NCBI GenBank assembly: GCA_964479535.1
Contig: CAYZMM010000001.1
Span: forward strand, 124,001 to 188,000
Length of the DNA: 64,000 bases
Origin: S015-6 sp964479535
Lineage (GTDB): Bacteria; Desulfobacterota; DSWW01
Reading direction: 5' to 3'
Below, piece after piece: positions 57,471 through 64,000 of this stretch (the first letter of the stretch is position 1; the number at the start of each line of letters is the position of its first letter). Position numbers and translations under genes: made by a program. Under the pieces are notes generated by a model. It was given only the letters and a program-made list of their open reading frames with translations. It searched no databases and was not told where the DNA came from.

Positions 57471-58358
57471 TCAATCCGCAAGGTGATTCCGGAAGAACCG
57501 AATCGCTTCCGCCGCAGACCGGTCCGCCGGCTCCCCCTCGTAGAACTCGAAGTGCCGAGTGTTCTCGAAGAGGACCCATTCCTTTGGCATAGGCGCTCTC
57601 TCGTAGAGCAGCTGGTAATTCTCCATGGGGCAGATCACGTCCAGCTCTGCCGCAATCAGCAGCAGAGGTCGATTTCCCTTCTTCTCGATCACCGACACGG
57701 GTGAGAACTGCAGGTGCGCCTCCAGAAACTGGACCATGATCTCCCGCCCCTCCAATTGCGGCAGAGACCCGGCTACCTTCTGCATGTACTCGGTCATCTC
57801 CACGTCCCCCGTGAGGGCCATGGGGTCTCCGTACATCGGGTCGTTGCAGAGCACTCGCCTGCGCCGGTCCTCCTCGATCATGCGACGGAGGGCCTCCAGT
57901 TGCTCGGGAGGGATGTTTCTTTCCACGGCCGCGGCGCCGTCCCCGAAGCCGAGCTGACCCACAGCCGCCCCGGCACGGTCGTCGACGGCAAGGACGTAGG
58001 GAGCGAGGGCCCCTCCGTATGAGGTTCCCCAGAGACCGATCCGGCCGGGGTGGACTTCCTGCCTCGTGGACAAATAGGTGATCGCGTTGCGGATGTCTTC
58101 CACCTGCTCATACCAGAGCAGGCGGCCCCGCTGGCCGTCCGACTCTCCAAAGCCCCGGTAGTCGAAGGTGAGGGCCGCGAATCCCGCCTCTGCAAAGGCG
58201 CCTGCATACTGGGGCAGGATCAGTTCCTTGATTCCGGTGAACCCATGACACAATACGATGCCCGGTCTCTTTTCGGATTCGCTTGCCGCATCCGGAAGGT
58301 AGAGAATGGCGGCAAGCCTGGAGCCCTCGGAGTAGAAATGGACACGCTCGGTAAGCAT
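57471..58358 (-). CDS. Alpha/beta hydrolase
   Basis: 295 aa. GIVLCHGFTGIKELILP (oxyanion region), FDYRGFGESDGQRGR, GLWGTSYGGALAPY (nucleophile Ser of GxSxG), LDVICPMENYQ (Asp) and ENTRHFEFYEG (His) form the triad. A cap region, RNIPPEQLEALRRMIEEDR, lies between. It belongs to the dienelactone-hydrolase/DUF1749-like serine hydrolases; substrate is likely an ester or thioester. AGGAGGCC precedes the ATG. The enoyl-CoA hydratase gene follows 63 bp downstream. Confidence 0.89.
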   Translation of the reverse strand: MLTERVHFYSEGSRLAAILYLPDAASESEKRPGIVLCHGFTGIKELILPQYAGAFAEAGFAALTFDYRGFGESDGQRGRLLWYEQVEDIRNAITYLSTRQEVHPGRIGLWGTSYGGALAPYVLAVDDRAGAAVGQLGFGDGAAAVERNIPPEQLEALRRMIEEDRRRRVLCNDPMYGDPMALTGDVEMTEYMQKVAGSLPQLEGREIMVQFLEAHLQFSPVSVIEKKGNRPLLLIAAELDVICPMENYQLLYERAPMPKEWVLFENTRHFEFYEGEPADRSAAEAIRFFRNHLAD

Positions 58359-58404
58359 TGGTGGCCTCCTGTTCCCTTCCGGAAAACCCCGCGTCGGGGC
58401 CCGT

Positions 58405-58929
58405 TCATTCGAGACCTTCTACGGAGAACTCCATGAGCGCCTGTCCGCAGTCCCCGTAAGGGAAGGGGGCGCCGAAGCAGTTCATCCTCACGTCGATGAC
58501 CTCACCCTCGAAGGTGCCGTCGCCCAAAGCACCTTCCGTTTCCTCCGCCATGCGATCGAGGATCATGATCAGCCTGTACCAGGCCCGGTTCAACAATCTT
58601 GCGCAGACCGGCTTTCCAACCTCCTCCACCCGGAGCCGCCCTGCCGAGTCGAAGACGATCCGGTCGCCCACCTGGTGGCCGGCGATACACGCCTCGGAGG
58701 CGGCGATCGTAGCCACGATCCGCGCGTCGCGGTACTTTTCGATCCCGAGAATCTTGTCCACCCGCTTCCGGGAGAGCAGGAAAGTGTCCCGTTCCTTCTG
58801 GGTGAGCGGGTAGCTTTCCAGACATCGGGAGGCAAGCTCCTCGCGCTCGGAGGGTGAAAGGGTTTCCCAGTTCCGGACGGCCGCCCGGTCGACCTCGTGT
58901 TCGGCATCCCTCTTCTTGCCCTTTCCCAT
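58405..58929 (-). CDS. Cys-containing protein of unknown function (tandem paralogue 1)
   Basis: 174 aa. The core RIVATIAASEACIAGHQVGDRIVFDSAG, KPVCARLLNRAWYRLIMILDRM and VIDVRMNCFGAPFPYGDCGQALMEFSVE resembles TIGR04076-type small Cys proteins (C-x-AGH-x-x-GD). Four or five cysteines could bind metal. The neighbour at 58929-59462 has the same core pattern, pointing to duplication. The ATG overlaps the upstream TAA by one base (TAATG), so the two are translationally coupled. Encoded with a ferredoxin and a nitroreductase, suggesting a redox role. Confidence 0.72.
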   Translation of the reverse strand: MGKGKKRDAEHEVDRAAVRNWETLSPSEREELASRCLESYPLTQKERDTFLLSRKRVDKILGIEKYRDARIVATIAASEACIAGHQVGDRIVFDSAGRLRVEEVGKPVCARLLNRAWYRLIMILDRMAEETEGALGDGTFEGEVIDVRMNCFGAPFPYGDCGQALMEFSVEGLE

Positions 58930-59462
58930 TATTCCATCCCCCCTGGATTCGGACCCCTGGCCTTGCTCGAGCGGAACAGCAAATGGGGGGTCAGCGTCTG
59001 GCCGACCGTGGTGCGGACAAACTCGTGAAGGGGCATCCGCTCGTAGGAGACCCTCATCAGGTTGTTGCCCAGGCCCTTGTGGTCAAAACCCGGGTCGGTA
59101 CAGCTCACGTACTCGACCTGCATCCTGGACGGGTCCGCTCCCCTTCCCATGCGGTCGAGGCAGGAGTAGAGTACGGGCGAGAGCGATGCGATGGCATGGG
59201 GGCATATCGTCTTGGGACACTTTCGCCTCATCAGCATCCCCAGGGAGTCGAAATAGAGGCAATCTCCCTGTTTCCACCCGACGGTGCACCGGTTGGTCTT
59301 GACCATCTCGACCCGGAACCAGTACAAGCTCTTGGAGATTTCCGACACGCCCCGGGCCCACTTCGCCTCCAACAGCTTCTCGATCTCCCGGTCGGTGTAT
59401 CCCCCCCGATTCCGAAGGATCCTCCAGAACATCTTTGTGTAGCTGTTTTGCACGAGACCCAT
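58929..59462 (-). CDS. Cys-containing protein of unknown function (tandem paralogue 2)
   Basis: 177 aa. TNRCTVGWKQGDCLYFDSLGMLM, CPKTICPHAIASLSPVLYSCLDRMGRG and VSCTDPGFDHKGLGNNLMRVSYE line up with paralogue 1: C-x-x-G-x-x-x-GD, FDS-G, then LDRM, then C-x-x-x-GF/GA. It has about seven cysteines. N-terminal 50 residues are helical. GGGGGAAGACG precedes the ATG. It lies 54 bp after the ferredoxin stop, in one unbroken minus-strand series with the nitroreductase. Confidence 0.72.
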   Translation of the reverse strand: MGLVQNSYTKMFWRILRNRGGYTDREIEKLLEAKWARGVSEISKSLYWFRVEMVKTNRCTVGWKQGDCLYFDSLGMLMRRKCPKTICPHAIASLSPVLYSCLDRMGRGADPSRMQVEYVSCTDPGFDHKGLGNNLMRVSYERMPLHEFVRTTVGQTLTPHLLFRSSKARGPNPGGME

Positions 59463-59516
59463 CGTCTTCCCCCTGCCACGGGTCGAGCACCGAAATTCCG
59501 GGAAAGTGGCAACCGT

Positions 59517-59846
59517 TCAGTCTTTGTCGAAGAGCCTCGGTGCCGTGAGCGCTCCCTGGTCGATGGTCCGGTAGTACTTGCTGAACCTGTAGGATTTCGT
59601 CAGTCGGATGGCCCCTTCCGGGCAGATGGCCACGCAGTCGCCGCAGGCCATGCACTCGTTCTTCTTCCCTTGCTTGATCAGGGGCTTCTTCTCTTCGAAG
59701 AGGAGCGTGTCGGCCGGACAGGCCTGTACGCAGAGGGAGCAACCGGTGCATTTCTCGTAATCGAACTCGACCTCGCCCGAGGCGATCTCCCCGCGGTCGT
59801 CCACCGTTGGAATCAGGATTCTTTCGAGAAGGCTGAATCGCGCCAT
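59517..59846 (-). CDS. 2[4Fe-4S] ferredoxin
   Basis: 109 aa. Two complete motifs, CTGCSLCVQACP and CMACGDCVAICP, each followed by the usual pattern. N-terminal MARFSLLERILIPTVDDRG and a basic C-terminal tail KSYRFSKYYRTIDQGALTAPR are extra. The start is ATG 59846 with GAGGAAG; the longer open frame has no coding character. It lies 35 bp after the nitroreductase stop. Likely electron donor or acceptor for the nitroreductase or the neighbouring Cys proteins. Confidence 0.92.
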   Translation of the reverse strand: MARFSLLERILIPTVDDRGEIASGEVEFDYEKCTGCSLCVQACPADTLLFEEKKPLIKQGKKNECMACGDCVAICPEGAIRLTKSYRFSKYYRTIDQGALTAPRLFDKD

Positions 59847-59881
59847 TTTTCTTCCTCTCTGTCGCGTTTTGACGAACGCAA

Positions 59882-60640
59882 TCACTCGAAGACGATCTTC
59901 TTTCCATCCTCGTACCAGTCCACGGGGTGGGTCGGCCTTTCGACCATGCCGTCCGGTTCCCCCTGGGGCCAACCGATCGCCAGGCTGTTGGCCCACGTGT
60001 AAGGGTATTCGAGATTGAAATATTTCTTCCACTTGTCCGTGTACTCGAAGGCGAGTTTGCCGAAGCCCACCCAGCAGGTGCCGAGCCCCATGCTGTGGGC
60101 GGCGATGACCATGTTCTGGCCTGCTATGCCGCAGTCGAGCTCAGGGCTGGACACGCCCCGGATGTCCTTGAAGATGAGGATCACCGTAGGCGCTCCGTGC
60201 CAGAGGCCGAGCCGTTCCTCCGAGATCATCTTCATGGCCATGAAGGGGACGGGGTGCAGTTCGTTGTGTCGGAGCCGAACGAAGGCTTTGACAAGGGGTC
60301 GGGACCACTCACGGCCGGGGCGCCGGTAGTCGACCATGCGATTCATCTTCCGGACGGTTTCGACCACTTCCCGGGTCATCTCGTCGATGATCTCCGGGTC
60401 CCGTAGGACGATGAACTTCCAGGGCTGGCAGTTGCCGGCCGACGGGGCGAACCTGCCCGCTTCGAGGATCCGCTTGATCATGAATGCGGGCACCTGCTCC
60501 TTCTTGTAGAGTCGCACGCTCCTGCGGCGCAAGATGACCTTCTCGGTCTCGGTCCAATCCTTCCGGAGGCGCTCGATCAGCGCAGCCTGCGCATCCCTTC
60601 TCGGTTTCTGCTTCGCAACCGCTTTCGCCTTTTGTGCCAT
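59882..60640 (-). CDS. Nitroreductase-family FMN protein
   Basis: 252 aa. RRRSVRLYKKEQVP (FMN phosphate-binding Arg/Ser) and AGRFAPSAGNCQPWKFIVLRD (SAGNxQPW) are the family signatures; DCGIAGQNMVIAAHSMGLGTCWVGF is the FMN-contacting helix and glycine loop. The C-terminal LAIGWPQGEPDGMVERP closes the fold. An unusual N-terminal extension (MAQKAKAVAKQKPRRDAQA) is basic. Members reduce nitro groups, quinones, enoates or enones. GGAGGG abuts the ATG. The ferredoxin gene follows 35 bp later. Confidence 0.92.
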   Translation of the reverse strand: MAQKAKAVAKQKPRRDAQAALIERLRKDWTETEKVILRRRSVRLYKKEQVPAFMIKRILEAGRFAPSAGNCQPWKFIVLRDPEIIDEMTREVVETVRKMNRMVDYRRPGREWSRPLVKAFVRLRHNELHPVPFMAMKMISEERLGLWHGAPTVILIFKDIRGVSSPELDCGIAGQNMVIAAHSMGLGTCWVGFGKLAFEYTDKWKKYFNLEYPYTWANSLAIGWPQGEPDGMVERPTHPVDWYEDGKKIVFE

Positions 60641-60736
60641 CCCTTCCTCCTTCTGAGACAGAGTGCTTTGCCCATCCCCTTCCTATACACAAGGGAAGCG
60701 GAAAGATCAAAGAGACAGGGGTGCGGCCCTTCCCTG

Positions 60737-61387
60737 TCAACCCTCTGTGATGATGATTCCCTCGCCGTGTGCCTTCGCCACCGCATGCGCCTTCGTGGAG
60801 ACGCCGAGCTTGCGGAAGAGGTTCTTGATGTGGGAACGAACCGTGTGCTCGGAGATGTGCAGCGACCCGGCGATGGTCCGGTCGCTCTTACCCGATGCGA
60901 TGTGTTGAAGAATCTCGAGCTCCCTCTGGGTGAGGCTCGTCTCCCTTTCGGACGCGCCCGCCCCCCCCTTCAGGTGGTCGAACAGAGCGGGGGCCACCTT
61001 CGGGTCCAGGAAGACCCGGTCTTCCATGACGTCCCGGACGATTCGGATCAGCTCTTCGCGGCCCACCTTTTTCAGCATGTAGCCTTTCGCACCCGCCTGG
61101 ATCGCCTCCCGGACGTACCGGTCGTCTTCGTAGATGGTGAGCACGATGACCTTGACGTGAGGATGGCGCTGGCATACCACTCTGCAAGCTTCGATGCCGC
61201 TGATGCCCGGCATGCGAAGGTCCATGAATACCAGATCCGGGAGGACCCGCTCCATCATCTCGAGGCATTCCAGGCCGCTGCCCGCCTCTGCAACCACCTC
61301 GATGTCTTTCTCGATCTCCAGGAGCTGCCTCAGCCCCTCTCTTACGAGGAGATGGTCGTCAACGATCATCACCTTGAGCCTGTCCAT
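60737..61387 (-). CDS. NarL/FixJ-family response regulator
   Basis: 216 aa. Receiver domain: acidic pair DDH (Asp10, Asp11), phospho-acceptor Asp56 (LVFMDLRMPG), VIVLTIYEDD and the conserved Lys in GYMLKKVG. The LuxR-type HTH (SLTQRELEILQHIASGKSDRTIAGSLHISEHTVRSHIKNLFRKLGV in overlapping parts) is residues about 150-205. The ATG at 61387 lies inside the kinase gene (29-bp overlap) with only a weak ribosome site, implying coupled translation. It likely regulates genes near it, possibly the nitroreductase set just downstream. Confidence 0.94.
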   Translation of the reverse strand: MDRLKVMIVDDHLLVREGLRQLLEIEKDIEVVAEAGSGLECLEMMERVLPDLVFMDLRMPGISGIEACRVVCQRHPHVKVIVLTIYEDDRYVREAIQAGAKGYMLKKVGREELIRIVRDVMEDRVFLDPKVAPALFDHLKGGAGASERETSLTQRELEILQHIASGKSDRTIAGSLHISEHTVRSHIKNLFRKLGVSTKAHAVAKAHGEGIIITEG

Positions 61388-62975
61388 CTCTGCCGTGCCC
61401 CGCGCTGCGTGGTATGGTCACTTGGATCGAACACCCCTGTCGCGTGGCGGCCTCGATTCGCACGGTGCCGCCGATCGATTCGATACGTTCCTTGATGGAG
61501 AGGAGGCCCAGTTGCCTCTTCTCTCCCGTGAAGGGGACGTGGGAGTCCAACACGAACCCCTTGCCCATGTCGGAAACGGTGAGCCGGATCTGCCCGTTCT
61601 CCGCTCGAAGGCCAAGCTCCGCCTCGTCCGTCTCCGCATGCTTGTATACGTTCATCAGGGCTTCCTGCGCGACCCGGAAGAGACATATGTTCACTCTGGA
61701 GGACAATTCCAGATTCTGCTGGAGACGGGTCTTCACGCGGATCCCGGTTTCTCGGGTGAAGCCTTCTACGTGGCGTTCGAGGGCCGGCACGAGCCCCATG
61801 GTGTCGATCAGGTCGGGCCGAAGGCTGGAGATCAGGTTCCGCGACTGGTCGATCGCCTGGTCGATCTTCCCAAGGAGGATCTGCAACTGATCTTCGAGCA
61901 TGCCGGGTTGCCGGTTGCCCAGTTCCTTGCAGAGCTGGACCTTGTAACTGATGCCGATCAGGGCCTGCGTCAGGGTGTCGTGTATGTCCGCGGCGACGCG
62001 TCTCCTTTCCTCTTCCTGAATCGAAATCATCTTTCCGGTAAGCTGGCTGAGCGCTTCACGGGCCTGCTGCACCTCCTTCAACATGAAGGCGTTCTCCAGC
62101 GCCAGGGCCATGATGTACAGGAACTGGTTGAGGAATTCCAGCTCGTTGTAGGTGAACCGGAAGCCTTCCCCGCGACTCCGGAGACAGAGTACTCCGTAAA
62201 TGCGTGCATAGGCCTGCACCGGAGCCGCAACGGAATGCTTGAGCGGCATTTGATCGATATTCCCGGACACATCGCCGCTTTCACCGGTGAACAGCACGGT
62301 CTCTTCCCTGTAGGCCCTGTCCATGATGCCGATGATCGATCCGTCCTCCTCGTCGGCAGGATGATGATAGAACCCTTGAACCACACCGTCCCGATACATA
62401 CAGAAGCTTGCAGCACCCACCCCGAAGAGGGCGGCCATCCGGCTCAGGATGAACCGGGCGAGCTGCTCCGGTTCCAGGAGGGTGATGACCTCCTGGGCAA
62501 ACCGCTGCAGCTCCTGGAGCTGGTCGACCTTTTCGTTGATGCGCTCTTCCCTGACCTTCAGGTAGGAGCCCATGATGATGCTGTATGCCTGGAACAGGAT
62601 GCTGTTCAACACCTGGATTTCCTCGCACAGGCCGGGGAGCCGGACGCCGTCTTCTTCCGCTTTCTCCTTCACCTTGTTCCAGACGATCCGAGGCACTTGC
62701 CAATAGGCGCGGGTGAGGACCTCCGAGCCGAAGCCCTCCATCAGCGCGCGGGTGTAGCCTACTCGTGCCTGGTCCTTGAAGAAGACCTCCTGCTCACCCC
62801 GCAGGGCCCCGCAGAAAAGGTCGAGGAAGACCCGCAACCTGGCTTGGCCCTCCGCTGTGCCGAGAAGGAACTCCTGGTAGGGAGACCGGGGCAGGAAGCG
62901 CAGATAGTCGCACACTTCCTCTAAGATCTCTTCTTTGTGCCTGTCGAAGACGTCCTCGACCGTGGGAAGGTCCAT
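61359..62975 (-). CDS. Cytoplasmic NarX/DesK-type sensor histidine kinase with GAF domain
   Basis: 538 aa. No transmembrane segment. N-terminal 140 residues are helical (RsbT/globin-like sensor cannot be excluded), followed by a coiled coil, a GAF-type domain (about 165-300; FGVGAASFCMYRDGV, VAAPVQAYARIYGVLCL), and the HisKA_3 box EERRRVAADIHDTLTQAL with phospho-accepting His332. HATPase elements: RVAQEALMNVYKHA (N box) and DMGKGFVLD / GLLSIKERIESIGG (G boxes). GGGGAG precedes the ATG. Its cognate regulator overlaps its 3' end. Confidence 0.93.
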   Translation of the reverse strand: MDLPTVEDVFDRHKEEILEEVCDYLRFLPRSPYQEFLLGTAEGQARLRVFLDLFCGALRGEQEVFFKDQARVGYTRALMEGFGSEVLTRAYWQVPRIVWNKVKEKAEEDGVRLPGLCEEIQVLNSILFQAYSIIMGSYLKVREERINEKVDQLQELQRFAQEVITLLEPEQLARFILSRMAALFGVGAASFCMYRDGVVQGFYHHPADEEDGSIIGIMDRAYREETVLFTGESGDVSGNIDQMPLKHSVAAPVQAYARIYGVLCLRSRGEGFRFTYNELEFLNQFLYIMALALENAFMLKEVQQAREALSQLTGKMISIQEEERRRVAADIHDTLTQALIGISYKVQLCKELGNRQPGMLEDQLQILLGKIDQAIDQSRNLISSLRPDLIDTMGLVPALERHVEGFTRETGIRVKTRLQQNLELSSRVNICLFRVAQEALMNVYKHAETDEAELGLRAENGQIRLTVSDMGKGFVLDSHVPFTGEKRQLGLLSIKERIESIGGTVRIEAATRQGCSIQVTIPRSAGHGRDGQAQGDDR

Positions 62976-63006
62976 GTCGAACTCCCCAGAACTGGTGAGA
63001 AGGAAA

Positions 63007-63020
63007 CCCCCGGTAGGGGG
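63007..63020. other. Small GC hairpin in the kinase/SnoaL divergent region
   Basis: CCCCC-GGTA-GGGGG, 5-bp stem, 32 bp upstream of the kinase ATG, just left of the plus-strand promoter. It may structure the kinase mRNA leader. Confidence 0.4.
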
Positions 63021-63022
63021 GA

Positions 63023-63051
63023 TTCAAATCAGTGGAACAGTCTACTATATT
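63023..63051 (+). promoter_or_regulatory. Candidate promoter for the SnoaL-thiolase operon
   Basis: TTCAAA (63023-63028), a 17-bp spacer and TATATT (63046-63051). Transcription would begin near 63058, about 38 bp before the SnoaL ATG. Confidence 0.5.
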
Positions 63052-63095
63052 ATGAGATTTACGATCCAGTCGATCCCCGGAAGGAAGGAGGTGCC

Positions 63096-63587
63096 ATGAG
63101 CAAGTCGCTGGAAGAGAGGATCCAGATCCTGGAGGACATCGAGTCGATCAAGAAGTTGAAGGCCTCCTACTGCTACTGGGCGGATGCAGGGACCGCTGGG
63201 GATGCCTCCGCCATGGAACGGCTGGTCGACCACTTCACGGATGACGAGCCCTGGGCGGATTTCGGGGCTTTCGGCCTGCACAAGGGCAAGGAGGCCGTGG
63301 GGGCCTTCTACAAGGAGGTGGTCCCCTCGACCCTTTCCTACTCGGCCCACATGGTGGCCAACCCGGTCATCGAGGTGGCGGGCGACCGGGCGAAAGGCAG
63401 GTGGTACGTAGACGTCCCCTGTACGCTGCGGGGAGCCGAAAGGGCCCTCTGGTTGCAGGCGAAATACGACGAGGAGTATGTGAGAGAGGGTGGGAAATGG
63501 AAGTGGCAGTCGATCACGGCGAAATTCGACTTCATCAGCCCCTTCGACGAAGGTTGGGTGAAGACGCCGATGATCTCCACGGAATGA
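63096..63587 (+). CDS. SnoaL/NTF2-like fold protein
   Basis: 163 aa. LEDIESIKKLKASYCYWADAG and MERLVDHFTDDEPWADFGAFG, HKGKEAVGAFYKEVVP, then HMVANPVIEVAGDRAKGRWYV give the cone-shaped NTF2 fold of the SnoaL_4 group, whose members include bile-acid 7-alpha-dehydratase-like and ring-hydroxylation accessory enzymes. Asp/His/Tyr positions fit a small-ligand pocket, but no catalytic role is proven. GGAAGGAGGTG precedes the ATG at 63096. It is co-directional with a thiolase 43 bp downstream. Confidence 0.86.
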   Translation: MSKSLEERIQILEDIESIKKLKASYCYWADAGTAGDASAMERLVDHFTDDEPWADFGAFGLHKGKEAVGAFYKEVVPSTLSYSAHMVANPVIEVAGDRAKGRWYVDVPCTLRGAERALWLQAKYDEEYVREGGKWKWQSITAKFDFISPFDEGWVKTPMISTE

Positions 63588-63630
63588 CGCGACGCGAAAC
63601 GGTTGGCGAACAGAGGAAAGGAGCCGTTCC

Positions 63631-64000
63631 ATGCAAGAGGTAGCGGTCATCGGTGCAGGCATGACCCGTTTCGGCAAGTTCCTCGACAAGGGCATCAAGG
63701 ACCTGGTGCGGGAGGCGGCAGAAGAGGCGATCCGGGATGCGGGAATCGACAAACGGGAGATTCAGGCCGCCTATGTGGGCAACGCGGTCGCAGGGCTGAT
63801 GACCGGGCAGGAGATGATCCGGGGACAGGTCACCCTGACCTCCCTCGGCATCGACAGCATCCCCATATTCAACGTCGAGAGTGCCTGTGCCAGCTCTTCG
63901 TCCGCGTTCCATCTCGGCTGGGCGGCCACCGGCGCGGGCCTCTACGACACGGTTCTGGTGGTCGGCTTCGAGAAGCTCTACGACAAGGACAAGAAGAAGT
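63631..64000 (+). CDS. Thiolase-family enzyme (5' part, cut by window edge)
   Basis: The first 123 codons: EVAVIGAGMTRFGKFLDKGIKDL is the SCP-x/archaeal-type thiolase start, and FNVESACASSSSAFHLGW contains the nucleophilic Cys. AAAGGAG precedes the ATG. Enzymes of this subgroup cleave or form 3-ketoacyl-CoA; the SCP-x relation fits branched or steroid-side-chain substrates. A DUF35 zinc-ribbon gene is a usual neighbour but would lie outside the window. Confidence 0.9.
   Translation, partial: MQEVAVIGAGMTRFGKFLDKGIKDLVREAAEEAIRDAGIDKREIQAAYVGNAVAGLMTGQEMIRGQVTLTSLGIDSIPIFNVESACASSSSAFHLGWAATGAGLYDTVLVVGFEKLYDKDKKK

Noticed and set aside
63015..63035. A tRNA T-arm-like sequence, GGATTCAAATC
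   Set aside because: No cloverleaf partner arms or acceptor stem can be drawn around it; it overlaps a promoter.
1..64000. Mobile elements, CRISPR arrays, prophage or replication origin
   Set aside because: No transposase, integrase, regular spacer array, att-like direct repeat around a tRNA, or DnaA-box cluster was seen on either strand.

Overview
The window looks like chromosomal DNA from an anaerobic, high-GC bacterium, most likely a deltaproteobacterium (Desulfobacterota) of the syntrophic or sulfate-reducing kind. That is an inference from gene content: oxygen-sensitive 2-hydroxyacyl-CoA dehydratase / benzoyl-CoA reductase-type enzymes with their ATP-driven activators, a CooC-type maturation ATPase, ferredoxins, BKACE, DUF1302/DUF1329 envelope proteins and many acyl-CoA enzymes. 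I see no rRNA, tRNA, CRISPR array, insertion sequence, phage gene or integrase. Both ends cut through genes: an HMG-CoA-synthase/KAS-III-like enzyme on the left and a thiolase on the right.

Layout. 1-5.4 kb: housekeeping-like genes (thiolase-fold enzyme, metallophosphoesterase, M42 aminopeptidase, acyl-CoA ligase, HAD phosphatase). 5.4-6.15 kb: an AT-richer gene-free stretch with candidate promoters. 6.15-13.6 kb: two giant exported proteins (1106 and 1312 aa) ending at a clear rho-independent terminator. 13.9-16.6 kb: a cyclase-family hydrolase, then TrpB2 with a small Cys-rich partner. 16.9-21.0 kb: a minus-strand operon HsdR_N-like / radical SAM / TPR / ThpR. 21.2-23.5 kb: a GMC oxidoreductase with an Fe-S-type Cys motif and a regulator with two MerR-like DNA-binding modules.

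23.6-40.9 kb is the core. Two 2-hydroxyacyl-CoA dehydratase-type modules lie tail to tail with a 31-bp 3' overlap. Module A (plus strand, 23.7-29.9 kb) has SCP2, one activator ATPase, two dehydratase subunits, a protein resembling the part of acetyl-CoA synthase/CdhC that precedes the A-cluster, a UroD-type methyltransferase and a small hydrolase-like protein. Module B (minus strand, 40.9-29.8 kb) is an unbroken run of 11 genes: GntR, membrane-anchored SCP2, SCP2, two CrtI/PYROXD2-type flavoproteins, SDR, two dehydratase subunits, two activators and an ICMT-like membrane protein. The probable joint role is reductive or dehydrating chemistry on a hydrophobic CoA thioester carried by SCP2 proteins, but the substrate is unknown.

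41.2-48.8 kb is a minus-strand set: GntR, CooC-like ATPase, a second GMC/Fe-S oxidoreductase, a ferredoxin-like protein, DUF1302, XRE-cupin and acyl-CoA dehydrogenase. 49.1-58.4 kb holds two CoA ligases, an acyl-CoA dehydrogenase, BKACE, DUF1329, an enoyl-CoA hydratase and an alpha/beta hydrolase. 58.4-63.0 kb has two related tandem Cys-containing proteins, a ferredoxin, a nitroreductase and a NarL-type two-component pair. The right edge starts a plus-strand SnoaL/NTF2 - thiolase operon. Overall the region reads as an anaerobic catabolic island for hydrophobic acids (aromatic, alicyclic, steroid- or terpenoid-like), with at least four local regulators.
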